Made by a program: the position numbers and the translations under genes. Source: Scytonema sp. UIC 10036 (lineage in GTDB: Bacteria; Cyanobacteriota; Cyanobacteriia; Cyanobacteriales; Nostocaceae). From it: a DNA stretch of 21,121 nt. The stretch is taken from assembly GCF_009725235.1 (NCBI RefSeq), contig NZ_WJFC01000225.1, positions 1 to 21,121 on the forward strand, read 5' to 3'. This document shows positions 6,085 to 14,400 of this stretch, piece after piece; position 1 is the stretch's first letter; each line of letters begins with the position of its first letter. The notes beneath the pieces are model-generated. The model saw only the letters and a list, made by a program, of their open reading frames with translations. It did no database searches and was not told the origin of the DNA.

Positions 6085-7062
6085 ATGCTAACAGAAATTG
6101 TCTCTAAGACATCCACAACTACTAGTGTGGATGTACCAGTACAACGAATGGCTGACGTTTCCGGCACTGCCCAGCTTGTTGCTCTCTGGCTGCATGGCAA
6201 GTCCCCAAAATCTCAAAAAAGCTATGAGCGAGACATCCGTGAGTTTGTGGCGTTCCTCTCTGGACAACCAACAGCCCAAGCACGGTTAAATGATGTTGAC
6301 CTGCGAACGGTCACGCTCAACGACGTGCAAGCATTTCAAGACTACCTGGAAGTGCGATCGCCCGAACCTCGCCCCGGAGTTAAAGCCCTACCCACTGGCA
6401 ACCTATCCCCAGCAGCTGTCAAAAGAAAGCTTGCCTCAGTCAAGTCATTGTTGCGGTTTGGCTGTGAGGTTGGCTACCTGAAATATAACGCTGCTGTCCC
6501 GGTCAAGCTACCCAAGCCAAAAAATACGGTTGCCGAACGTTACCTGACCGAACTTGAGGTGATGACGATGATTGCCCTTACTACCAACGAGCGCGAGCGG
6601 CTAGTGCTACGACTGCTTTACCTGACTGGTGCTCGTGTTGGGGAAATCGCAAATTTAAGATGGTGTGACATTCAACCCAACCGCGACGGCAGAGGACAGG
6701 TAACTCTATTTGGCAAAGGAGACAAGACCCGGTTTGTGGTCATCAAGCCCGATCTGTACGCTTCCCTTGTTAAATATCGTGGCAACGCTGGCGATAATGA
6801 CGCGGTGTTTCCTAGCCGCAAAGGTGGCACACCTCTGTCAGCAAGACAAATTAATCAGTTGGTTAAGGATATTGCGATCGCCAGTATTAAGAAAGATATC
6901 AGTCCTCACTGGTTGCGCCATGCTCACGCTACCCATGCCCTAGACAGAGGGACAGCACCGCAGTTGGTACAAGCAACGCTTGGGCATGAAAGCTTATCTA
7001 CTACGGGCAAATACGCCCACGCCCGCCCGCATCAATCCTCTGGCTTGGATCTACCCGGTTAG
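6085..7062 (+). CDS. Tyrosine recombinase (XerC/XerD-like)
   Basis: This is a 325-residue site-specific recombinase, full length for the family. Residues 27-150 form the SAM-like N-terminal core-binding domain (LVALWLHGKSPKSQKSYERD...). The C-terminal catalytic domain carries all six active-site residues: Arg184 in TGARVGE, Lys211 in FGKGDKTR, His275 and Arg278 in SPHWLRHAHATH, His301 in LGHESLSTTGKY and the nucleophile Tyr310. The protein should therefore be active in breaking and rejoining DNA at paired short inverted arms. It is a single gene preceded by a dyad-rich region and followed by a hairpin. On a plasmid its role could be multimer resolution, cassette movement or integration. The 26-bp palindromes in this window have a size suitable as its core site, which is inference. 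Confidence 0.92.
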   Translation: MLTEIVSKTSTTTSVDVPVQRMADVSGTAQLVALWLHGKSPKSQKSYERDIREFVAFLSGQPTAQARLNDVDLRTVTLNDVQAFQDYLEVRSPEPRPGVKALPTGNLSPAAVKRKLASVKSLLRFGCEVGYLKYNAAVPVKLPKPKNTVAERYLTELEVMTMIALTTNERERLVLRLLYLTGARVGEIANLRWCDIQPNRDGRGQVTLFGKGDKTRFVVIKPDLYASLVKYRGNAGDNDAVFPSRKGGTPLSARQINQLVKDIAIASIKKDISPHWLRHAHATHALDRGTAPQLVQATLGHESLSTTGKYAHARPHQSSGLDLPG

Positions 7063-7091
7063 TAGCGCGGTAACTATCACGCCCGCGCTAC
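7062..7091. terminator. Hairpin at the 3' end of the recombinase gene
   Basis: GTAGCGCGG (7062-7070) is exactly complementary to CCGCGCTAC (7083-7091), a GC-rich nine-base stem starting within the recombinase stop codon. There is no T tract, so it may block 3' exonucleases or pause transcription rather than act as a classic terminator. Confidence 0.5.
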
Positions 7092-7144
7092 CTACACGCT
7101 AAGCCTAATAATGGTTCATCTTTGCACTTGCCGTTTTAAGGGGG

Positions 7145-8403
7145 ATGATTGAAAAAATGGGAAAGAAGAAAATCATATTCATTGCATCAGCTTTGGTACT
7201 AGTTACAGCATATACAGTGGCTTGTATAAGGTTTTCATATAGCGACAATAAAACTTTAGGAAAGCAAGAACCTGAAGGATTGAAAAAGTTACGCCCAGGA
7301 CTTGAGAGAGTCGGTAAAGAAAACGATCCGCTCCTTCGTGAGTATATATTACAAGAGGAGGCAGCAAAGTCCAAGAAGACTGTAAATGACTACCGCTTAC
7401 TTTTTCAAAGCTATCGTAAAAATAAGACAGAATTTCTTCCTGAATACCCAAAACCAAACTGGTCAATATTAGCCTGGGCTTCTTGGTTTTTTAAAGAAGT
7501 TGCACCTAACAAAAGAGATGAACTATTAAAGAATAGTTTTTTAACAATTATAGAGAAAGGTGTTTTAATAACTGGTGCGCTCGCTGTAGGGAAATGGCTT
7601 TGGGAATCGCCACAACGAAAAAGACAAGAACTTTATCAAGCATTACAAATTACTCATATCATACTTGGCAAGCCTCTTCAAAATACGAAAATCAATGCTC
7701 TTGAAACTTTAAATAGGGACAAGGTTTCTTTACGAGGCTTGACAGCTGAAAAAGAAAATTTAAATAATATTAATTTGCAGAATGCCCAACTGCAAGAAGC
7801 CAACCTCAGTAATGCCAACCTCATCCATGCCAACCTCATCCATGCCAACCTCATCCATGCCAAGCTCATCCGTGCCAAACTCATCCGTGCCGACCTTAGC
7901 AGTGCCGACCTTAGCAGTGCCGACCTTAGCAGTGCCGACCTTAATGGTGCAACCTCAGAGATGCCAACCTCAGAGATGCCAACCTCAGAGATGCCAACCT
8001 CAGAGATGCCAAACTTGAACGTACAATTTCCAAATACTCTATTACATACAAACAAACTGCTAGACTACGAAAGTAGCTCTGATTCTCTGATCCGACCTCA
8101 GTGTGCACTCAGCGTGCCAACATGAGCGACTATCGTGCAACCTCTATGCAGATGTTCAGCGTCAACCTACCGTGCGACCCTCACGTGCGCCTATCCGTCA
8201 AACTACGGCACTCATATGCGCTCTTGATTGCTCCATTGATGCACTCATCCGACCTCAGTGGTGCCAACCTCAGAGGTGCCAACCTCAGCAATGCCAAAGA
8301 CCTAACTCCTAAGCAAGTCAAATCTGCCAACAATTGGAAGCAAGCAAAGTATACTGAGGAATTTCGCGCCAAGCTGGGGTTACCGCCAGAACCAGCTAAG
8401 TAG
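7145..8403 (+). pseudogene. Pentapeptide-repeat membrane protein gene broken by frameshift and stops
   Basis: The first frame encodes an N-terminal membrane segment (KIIFIASALVLVTAYTVACI), a second hydrophobic stretch (VLITGALAVGKWLW), and a typical cyanobacterial pentapeptide lead-in (LETLNRDKVSLRGLTAE), then A(N/D)LxxA repeats. At 7950/7951 one C is missing from the expected GTGCCAACC. After that this frame reads TSEMP four times and ends at 8125. Restoring one base continues NLRDA repeats to a TAG at 8074, with a TGA at 8080. The same frame later reopens and encodes DLSGANLRGANLSNAKDLTP and the classic family tail WKQAKYTEEFRAKLGLP, ending at 8403. Between 8083 and 8240 the repeat units have lost bases. 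Start could be ATG 7145 or 7157. Most likely a decaying gene; an assembly error could explain the first frameshift but not the stops. Confidence 0.8.
7797..8010 (+). repeat. 15-bp tandem repeats coding pentapeptides
   Basis: Successive 15-base units occur in three homogenised blocks: three CCAACCTCATCCATG, then three CCGACCTTAGCAGTG plus a variant, then four of the CCAACCTCAGAGATG type, the first lacking one C. Near identity within blocks points to recent slippage or unequal exchange. Confidence 0.8.
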
Positions 8404-8605
8404 ATCAAGAGAGTAGCAATTAGCTTAGAGTGCCAGCTTGAGCCGTATCGCCGTGAAACTCATCACCCTGAGCGATCGCCCACCCTGTAAACAAACGTTA
8501 AGCACTGTGCCAGTTGTAGCCTGACACTACATCGCGAGCGTGCTTATTTTTCGTTCGCCTTGTAGCACGAAAACATCCGGCGTGCGTGCTTAACAATGTG
8601 CCAAT
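8404..8605. other. Intergenic region without visible gene
   Basis: No open frame of interest is seen. The stretch is rich in CGTGC and GTGCTT words, includes a HIP1 site near 8474, and has a short direct repeat ATGTGCCA / CTGTGCCA. It lies between the decayed pentapeptide gene and palindrome copy 3. Confidence 0.4.
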
Positions 8606-8631
8606 CCGATATGGAAACGTTTCTCTAACGA
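8606..8631. repeat. 26-bp interspersed palindrome, copy 3
   Basis: The left arm CCGATATGGAA, centre ACGT and right arm TTCTCTAACGA keep the 26-bp spacing. This is the most diverged copy, with a symmetric GAAACGTTTC core. It is preceded by TGCCAAT and contains the last codons and stop of the leftward gene at 8625. Confidence 0.7.
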
Positions 8632-9185
8632 ATGAAAAGCTTTACTTCTGGGAATAGTACCTTGATTTCATTCCAGAGTCCTATAACAAAGCTCCCTATC
8701 AAGAGAATTGCCCCAGAGATGGCTGTAATGATAGTTGGTAGTAGCAACCAAAACCATATGCAGTAACTTTTTTCTTCATGTTCCTGCTCAAAATTCTGAA
8801 TGTCATTGATTATATTTGCAGAGTTATTCGCTCTCAACATTCGATTTATTTTTCGCTGATACAATGCATCGCTAATCATGTTGTATACTTCAGAACTAAT
8901 AAAGATGCAGAGTGAAATTGTGATCAATAGTCCAGAACTTAGCATTGTTATTTTGGGTAAATCATCCTTTACAGACCTCCAAAAAGCAAAGAAGCCTGCG
9001 TAACCCGCAGCAATGACTAGATTTGTATATGACCTAGTTTTGTCATAAGCACGCGTCTGTATATCCTTTAAAAAGCTGACTATTTTTTTCTGTCTATCTT
9101 CATCAATGTATTGCGAGTTTTCGTTAAGCTTCCTAATTATTTTCTCCTGAGTTACCATAATATTTCTCATCAGTGGATCATGCAT
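8625..9185 (-). CDS. Multi-span membrane protein, unknown function
   Basis: This is a 186-residue protein. I choose ATG at 9185 because GAGG lies eight bases upstream; a TTG one codon earlier is unlikely. An N-terminal charged helix (residues 10-48) precedes hydrophobic segments at about 53-69 (YTNLVIAAGYAGFFAFW), 80-101 (TMLSSGLLITISLCIFISSEV) and 142-171 (YCIWFWLLLPTIITAISGAI and onward, perhaps two spans). A charged loop separates the second and third. No family is recognised. It is a single leftward gene between rightward neighbours, diverging from the excisionase-like gene. Its final codons lie inside palindrome copy 3. AT-rich codon use differs from the pentapeptide gene beside it, which may indicate separate acquisition. 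Confidence 0.75.
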   Translation of the reverse strand: MHDPLMRNIMVTQEKIIRKLNENSQYIDEDRQKKIVSFLKDIQTRAYDKTRSYTNLVIAAGYAGFFAFWRSVKDDLPKITMLSSGLLITISLCIFISSEVYNMISDALYQRKINRMLRANNSANIINDIQNFEQEHEEKSYCIWFWLLLPTIITAISGAILLIGSFVIGLWNEIKVLFPEVKLFIR

Positions 9186-9377
9186 CAATCAAGCCTCACC
9201 CAGCGTCTAAAGTTATACTGAACTGTTCTAAATTAACCTAAATCCATTAAAGCCCCAACCCTAGAAAAAAAATATTGCTAGGGTGATAAACTAGCACACC
9301 ACGGCGATCGCCTGTCCATATTGCCAAATCCCGCCAAACAGGAGATAGTAGGAGCTTGCGGAGTTTGGCGAGTTTTT

Positions 9378-9992
9378 ATGAACAAGCAGGAAGCAGCAGA
9401 ATTCCTTGGGGTCAGTGTCCGAGCGCTAGAGCGTTACGTCCAGCAGGGGAAAATTAGCGTCCGTTACGAGAAAGGTAAGACCCGACCAACAGCCAACTTT
9501 GATGAAACGGAACTGAAAGCATTTAAAGAAGAACTCTACCAGCCAAAGCACAAACCTGCTGTAGAAGCTCGCCAAAACACGACAGGAAAACACGGGCAGA
9601 AAGATACAGCATTTTACCAGGATGAGGAAGGGGCGAGTTTTGACGAAGATCCATCAGATGAAGTTCGCCAAATCACGACAATTGAACACGACCAGCAAGA
9701 TACAGTCGTTTACCAATCTGGCGAGATTGCGGAATTTGGCGAGAGTCCGTCAGTTATCGAACGCCTGTCAGCAGTCATCGAAACGTTGCTGGCTAGAACT
9801 GGGGAAGATACTCGTGTCCGCGTATCCGAGAAGTTACTGCTAACCATTGCGGAAGCTCAAGAGCTAACCGGGTTACCTCGCCAAGTCTTGAGAGATGCGA
9901 TTAACGAAGGGAAGCTAAAAGCCAAGGTTATTGGTCGAAGTTGGAGAATCAAGCGATCTGACCTGCAAGAGTTTGTAGACAAGCTGTTTTGA
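9378..9992 (+). CDS. Protein with two excisionase/MerR-type HTH domains
   Basis: This is a 204-residue protein from ATG 9378; an upstream in-frame TTG at 9321 is possible but lacks support. Residues 1-52 (NKQEAAEFLGVSVRALERYV...) and residues 153-204 (LLTIAEAQELTGLPRQVLRD...GRSWRIKRSDLQEFVDKLF) each match the excisionase-type winged helix-turn-helix. The linker has its own duplication: ARQNTTGKHGQKDTAFYQ near 64-81 and VRQITTIEHDQQDTVVYQ near 96-113. Excisionases bend DNA and direct tyrosine recombinases, and others are regulators. With the recombinase 2.3 kb upstream, a directionality factor is conceivable, but a transcription regulator is equally possible. A perfect 17-bp stem terminator follows. 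Confidence 0.75.
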   Translation: MNKQEAAEFLGVSVRALERYVQQGKISVRYEKGKTRPTANFDETELKAFKEELYQPKHKPAVEARQNTTGKHGQKDTAFYQDEEGASFDEDPSDEVRQITTIEHDQQDTVVYQSGEIAEFGESPSVIERLSAVIETLLARTGEDTRVRVSEKLLLTIAEAQELTGLPRQVLRDAINEGKLKAKVIGRSWRIKRSDLQEFVDKLF

Positions 9993-10124
9993 AACTCGCC
10001 ACCCCATCTTAATACTCTTTTGATGAAACTCCAGATATATTCATGCGTTCTTCACTCCGTAATTTGAATTCACCGTTAAACTATGCGTATATACAGACAA
10101 TAACTAAATGAATCTCTATAACTC

Positions 10125-10173
10125 AACTAAAACGCCTCCAGAAATCACGCCCTGGAGGCGTTTTAGTTTTTGA
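10125..10173. terminator. Strong bidirectional terminator
   Basis: A 17-base perfect inverted repeat, 10125-10141 with 10152-10168 (AAAACGCCTCCAG pairs with CTGGAGGCGTTTT), has a ten-base loop and A/T tracts on both sides. It lies between the two-HTH gene and the small RHH gene. The remaining gene-free sequence at 9993-10285 shows nothing else I can name. Confidence 0.85.
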
Positions 10174-10285
10174 GGATGCCCGGTTTGGTGAGCGAGCGCT
10201 TATCCTGTTAATAACCATTAAATGCTATACCACTTGTTGCTCATGTAGTGTTATAACCAGCAACTATGTGTAGCAATTTGCGGTT

Positions 10286-10435
10286 ATGAATAAGCGATGG
10301 GCAGTCAAGCGAATTACCTTGAATTTGGCTTATTGTGAATCTGAGAAGCTTGAAAAGTATTGTCAAGAGACTGGCAGACCAGCAACAGATGTGATTCGGG
10401 AACTCATTAGAAAATTGCCCATGCAGTTGGATTGA
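10286..10435 (+). CDS. 49-residue RHH DNA-binding protein
   Basis: Read directly: ATG AAT AAG CGA TGG to TGA, 49 residues. The product MNKRWAVKRITLNLAYCESE, then KLEKYCQETGRPATDVIREL, then IRKLPMQLD fits a complete ribbon-helix-helix fold: basic N-terminus, beta strand KRITLNL, helix one ESEKLEKYCQETG, turn RPAT, helix two DVIRELIRKL. Small RHH proteins dimerise and insert the paired beta strands into the DNA major groove, serving as repressors, antitoxins or partition adaptors. No obvious toxin is adjacent. The stop is eight bases before palindrome copy 4, and the convergent HTH gene ends just beyond that. No good Shine-Dalgarno is visible (CGGTT precedes ATG), so the start is less certain than the fold. 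Confidence 0.65.
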   Translation: MNKRWAVKRITLNLAYCESEKLEKYCQETGRPATDVIRELIRKLPMQLD

Positions 10436-10443
10436 TTCAACCA

Positions 10444-10469
10444 CCGTTACGGAAACTTTTCCATAACGG
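10444..10469 (+). repeat. 26-bp interspersed palindrome, copy 4
   Basis: The left arm CCGTTACGGAA, centre ACTT and right arm TTCCATAACGG have one mismatch. It sits exactly between two convergent genes, eight bases after the RHH stop and one base before the stop of the leftward HTH gene. The core reads AACTTT on the + strand. Confidence 0.9.
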
Positions 10470-10470
10470 T

Positions 10471-10845
10471 TCATGGCGACTCTTCCTCTGAGCCATCGTT
10501 TAAGGTATCGCTCGCTATCTTCAACTCTCCTACAACTTTCAAAGAAGCCGCGATCGCCTGGATACATTCAGCGTCATCTCTTGTCCTTGCCCTTGTATAT
10601 CTTCTCTTCAACTCTATAAGCGCTGCATTCAGGTTAGCGATCGCATTTGTCGCCCATTGCTCGCTCAATATTTTTCGCTTTTCTGTAACAATACGTAACA
10701 ATTCTAAATCGGTAGAAGCTCGTTTTCGGTACCTATGAATACTTTGCCGCGAAATTCCCCAACGTGCCGCCGTATCCTCATCGCTGTAGTAATCAGTTTC
10801 AGCTAGGATTTTTGCGATCGTTTCATCTGGGATTTTTGCTGGCAT
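10471..10845 (-). CDS. Helix-turn-helix protein, terminase-small-subunit or transposase-like HTH
   Basis: This is a 124-residue protein. Residues 8-43 (ETIAKILAETDYYSDEDTAA then RWGISRQSIHRYRKR) form a homeodomain-like helix-turn-helix of the kind found in phage terminase small subunits and transposase N-termini; the recognition helix is SRQSIHRYRKR. The rest is helical and basic, with a long helix (LSEQWATNAIANLNAALIEL) and an acidic end (NDGSEEESP). There is no catalytic domain, so it is more likely a regulator or a small DNA-binding subunit. It is leftward and convergent with the 49-residue RHH gene, with palindrome copy 4 between them. No neighbouring large terminase is present, which argues against a packaging role. 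Confidence 0.7.
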   Translation of the reverse strand: MPAKIPDETIAKILAETDYYSDEDTAARWGISRQSIHRYRKRASTDLELLRIVTEKRKILSEQWATNAIANLNAALIELKRRYTRARTRDDAECIQAIAASLKVVGELKIASDTLNDGSEEESP

Positions 10846-10993
10846 AGGCTTGAACCATTCTCAGTGTCACCTTAGTAAAACTTAGCTTTTTTTTAAATGC
10901 ATCCGACTCAAAAATGTATCAACCTCGGCGGCAAAGGCGGCATTCCGTTTTTTTAACTACACAACTATTCTACCGACCGGACCAGCGCCACAT

Positions 10994-11019
10994 CCGTTAT
11001 GGAAAAGTTTCCTTAACGG
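10994..11019 (-). repeat. 26-bp interspersed palindrome, copy 5
   Basis: On the + strand: left arm CCGTTATGGAA, centre AAGT, right arm TTCCTTAACGG, with one mismatch. The core reads AACTTT on the minus strand, the orientation of the overlapping gene. Its sequence includes the last codons and the stop of the gene at 10997-11215. Confidence 0.9.
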
Positions 11020-11215
11020 GCAGATCCAATAGCCTCTGCCAAATTGCAAGATAGGCAACCAGTTCTTCTTCAGTGACACGGTGACGGCGATAGAGAAAAT
11101 CTCTACGAGCCGCCGCCCGCAAAAGATCCAATGCTTCTGTTAATTGGCGATCGCTTATCAATTTTTTCAGTTGCGATCGCTCCTCAAGAGTAAGATTAAG
11201 CTGAAAACTTTTCAT
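10997..11215 (-). CDS. Small hypothetical protein ending inside a palindrome
   Basis: This 72-residue, mostly helical protein begins MKSFQLNLTLEERSQLKKLI and has basic arginine clusters (AAARRDFLYRRHRVTEEE). No family is recognised. Its start lies within the last codons of the upstream same-strand gene (11196-11429), a 20-base overlap that implies translational coupling. Its final residues VKETFP and stop codon are encoded by palindrome copy 5, so the palindrome either inserted at the gene's end or supplies its stop. A two-gene toxin-antitoxin arrangement was considered because of size and overlap, but no motif supports it. Confidence 0.6.
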   Translation of the reverse strand: MKSFQLNLTLEERSQLKKLISDRQLTEALDLLRAAARRDFLYRRHRVTEEELVAYLAIWQRLLDLPVKETFP

Positions 11216-11429
11216 TGCGTTTCATGGGGAAAATTGCTTTGCGGCTTTTGTATTGTCCAGAGCACATCAAGTCCAAGTACCTTGAGGCTGCACCAAGGTC
11301 GTACACAGAAATTAGTTGCGCCTGATTTTTGTGAGCGCGATTTGCTAATGGATACAACTTCTCGAAGAGAGCGATCTCTTCTTCGGTAGGTGCCACAAAA
11401 ACGGCTTCTTCATACACGCATTCTTCCAT
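11196..11429 (-). CDS. Small hypothetical protein
   Basis: This is a 77-residue protein. I place the start at the ATG at 11429 because AGGAG is eight bases upstream; an in-frame ATG at 11453 lacks such a site. The protein (MEECVYEEAVFVAPTEEEIA...) is acidic at first, then basic, ending AIFPMKRNEKFSA, and has a motif-free helical middle (LFEKLYPLANRAHKNQAQLI). Its end overlaps the start of the 72-residue gene, forming a coupled pair. It lies 67 bases downstream of the primase-helicase stop on the same strand, so the pair could be read through from that gene. The function is unknown. Confidence 0.6.
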   Translation of the reverse strand: MEECVYEEAVFVAPTEEEIALFEKLYPLANRAHKNQAQLISVYDLGAASRYLDLMCSGQYKSRKAIFPMKRNEKFSA

Positions 11430-11496
11430 TACTTTTGCTCCTATATCATACAATGCGACTTTTGTCTAGGGTACAGACTGTATAAGAAAGTCGAAT

Positions 11497-14400
11497 TTAC
11501 GTGGTAGCAGTGTCGCTATCTGATAAATTTTTTACCAATGTTAAATCGCTGACTGGATACGAACGATGAGCTTGATGTTTTTGGTTGTCGCCGTCATTAA
11601 TCCAATAGATAATTGCTTCACCTATCTCGTTGAAAAACTCAACCACCCCTGATTGTCCATTACGAACGTGGTAAGGCACTGATATTGTCACGCTGTCACC
11701 TACTTGGATTTGTGGCTCAGTTTCTTGCGGGCGCTCGCCTTTTTTGGAGTTGTCACCACTGTTAATGGTCTTTAGATTTGCGACCGCCTCGCGTACAACT
11801 GTTCGCACTGATTCGATCTCGTCTTGGCTCAAATATTGCTTAACTAAGGTTTTTTGTTCTTCCGTCCAACCTGATAATAATTTCGCTAGCATTGCGCCTA
11901 TGTTTTCTTCCTGCGACATTAATAGCTCGCGAACATTTTCTGCATTGGTGGAAGCATCAAATTGAGAGGGGGTATTCTCGCACACCACTTCCACACCAGT
12001 TCCCACACCAGTTTCAAACTCTGAAACGCTTGTAGAATCAGCATCGCACACCACCCACACCAGTTCAGGTGAGTTTTGCTCTACTTTGGGGTCTACAGCA
12101 TTTTTTTCTTCAATGGATGAAGTAGAAATTTTGTTTTTCTCTTCCACACCAATGTTGCTCAAACTGGTGTGGGTGGTGTGGAACTCTTGATTTATAAGGC
12201 TTAATTGGTGTGGCGATTGGTGTGGAACTGGTGTGGAAGTGGTGTGGGAGTCTGTTTCAACTGGTATGGGTGTACCTTGAGTAATTATGCTTATCCCTTG
12301 CAAAGCTTGTAGCACCCTCTTACCACTGGGATGTGGAACGGTTATCAACTTTGCTTTGGGGAATAGTTGTTTGAATCGCGGAATTACTTGGTTGACTGCT
12401 TTAACATTTTTGTCGCTGGGCTTGGCTTGCTCTGCCCACATCCGCTTTTTACCATCTTCCTCAAGGGTGAGTGTTCCGTTGCTTATGTACCACTGTTCCA
12501 GATGATTCCAAATGTCCATAGCGGTCATAATTTTGTCTGGGGCATATTCTAAGCCGATGTCCTCGCAGAACTGGATTAAATGGTTATTTTCTTTCTGCAT
12601 GGAGCGGAAGGCTTCTGTTGTACATTCATAATCAATACCCTCAGCTATAAGCGCCTCCAGTGCATCAAACATCTTGTTAAGAAAAGCAGGTGCAACATTG
12701 ATGCGGACAAATTCATCATCGTAGGCGAAGCGTGGATCGGCTTGTAGCTCGTTTGGATCGTTAGGGTCAGGGTTGTTTTTAAAAGTTTTTCGGAATTCGA
12801 TGACAGCAATTCTATCCTGGATGGCTTGAAGTACACCATGTAGGGATGGCGTTTCGTTTAAATTGAAAATCCCAGGAGCTTTTGGGATAAATTCAATGTG
12901 GTCTTTCCCCTTGCGTTCGCTGTGCAACACATTGCCAGTAGCAAATAACTTAAGAGATTGAATTCTGTCAAGTCTAGCGGTTTGGGGGTTTTCGCTCGCC
13001 CAATTCATTCGACTGTATAACAAAGGTGCTAGCGCAAATTTGCGACCATCATCATAGTGAGCAAAATCTGCCAAAGATACGCTGGTCATGCCGCTATGCC
13101 CAAAAATCGTTGACATCGTTTGGCGTAGAGCGTCTTTACCGTTTGACCCCAAGCCGCAAGCTAACAACACCCGCACTTCTCGCCCACGGCGCTTCCTCAC
13201 CTCTGGCAAGTCAATTGAAGCTGCCAGGTTTCGCAATAGAACTTCTTGTTGTGGTTTGTCCAAGCATTGCAGCAACCGATCGCAGTCGGTTGTATCGGCT
13301 TCTGGGTCATATTTAATCAAAGGTTCGTAGGTGAAGTAATGTTTGCTGGGATCGTGTTCTTCAATAAATCGAATTGGCTTGTTGCCTTCCCACTTAACAC
13401 CCACAACTCCATTAATGCAGTTGATTCCTGGTGGATTTAACTTGTTCGGGTCAATTTCAAATCTCATTTTGACCCATCTTAGAACTTGCTCTACCGCGCT
13501 TGGTGTGGCAAAGGGATAGGTTGCTTGCCGCCGCTCTCCCTGTCCAACGAAAACGCAGTAAGAATTGCAGTAACTTGCTATCCTGGGGCGTTCCACCGAA
13601 TCTGGACTGTATCTATAGTAGTTTCCATCCCAGCAATAAAGTTTGTCGTCTGCCGATATCCAAGGCTTGCCACCATATAAAAAGTTAAGTGCTTGTTGGT
13701 TGAAGTGGGTATCGGGATTTAAGCTGTCCGGAGTCTCTTCGTTTTCTTCGGCGGTCTCCTGAAAGTTCTTTTCATCTGACTCTATCTGTGATATAATTGC
13801 TTCTTCTATTTGCTGCCTGAGTAATTCTACTAATTCTTCCCCGCTCATATTTTCTAAAATCTGTTCGATGTCTCCTTTATCTGGTATACTCTCACAGATT
13901 GTTTTAGCAGGAACAACTAAGAAGGGTAATCCTGCTTTTCGGCACGCTAGAGCAAATATTTCACCCTTTTTATCCCCTGTACCATTGCTATCATTATCAG
14001 TCAAGAAAATTTGTACGGGTTGTCCCAGGTCTTCTTTGAGCCGATCCAAGATGACCCGTAAATCCGACTCTCTCCAGTTGCTTCCTTGGGCTGAAATTGC
14101 AGCAATGCCTACTGACCGGGCAATCTCTACATTCTTCTCCCCTTCTACCCATAAAATAGCTGGAGTGCCGATGGTTTCTTCAGCCGCGTCTGTAACCTCA
14201 TTCTGCTTGTAGCCGTACCAAGGAGCGTCTCCCTTTGTCCTAATCACCCTTCCGTTGTCATCTACATGAGTTTGTACAAAGGATTTGTTGCGTCCTTTAT
14301 CCTTCGTCTTATCTTCCCAGTCAAACCGTAGCACTGATTGAGTTTCGGAGTATTGGTAAACCGTCTCCATAATCGTTCCAATGTTTTTCCCTGCTTTCGC

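Noticed and set aside
7797..8010. CRISPR array
   Set aside because: The regular 15-base repeats have no unique spacers and encode pentapeptides; no cas genes are present in the window.
7678..8055. Antisense frame across the pentapeptide repeats
   Set aside because: It is a low-complexity product of the 15-base repeats, reading repeated LLRSA and GISEV, with no ribosome-binding site.
10471..10845. Phage terminase small subunit and hence a prophage
   Set aside because: Only the HTH is similar; no large terminase, capsid, portal or tail genes are found in the window.
10997..11429. Toxin-antitoxin pair
   Set aside because: Size and overlap fit, but neither protein shows a known toxin or antitoxin motif.
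11979..12247. Transposon terminal inverted repeats or an insertion sequence in the primase gene
   Set aside because: The inverted octamers are multiple, the reading frame continues through them, and no transposase lies between them.
13026..13330. Open frames on the + strand inside the primase-helicase gene
   Set aside because: They are antisense shadows of a long gene with clear zinc-finger and Walker A motifs and have no supporting features.
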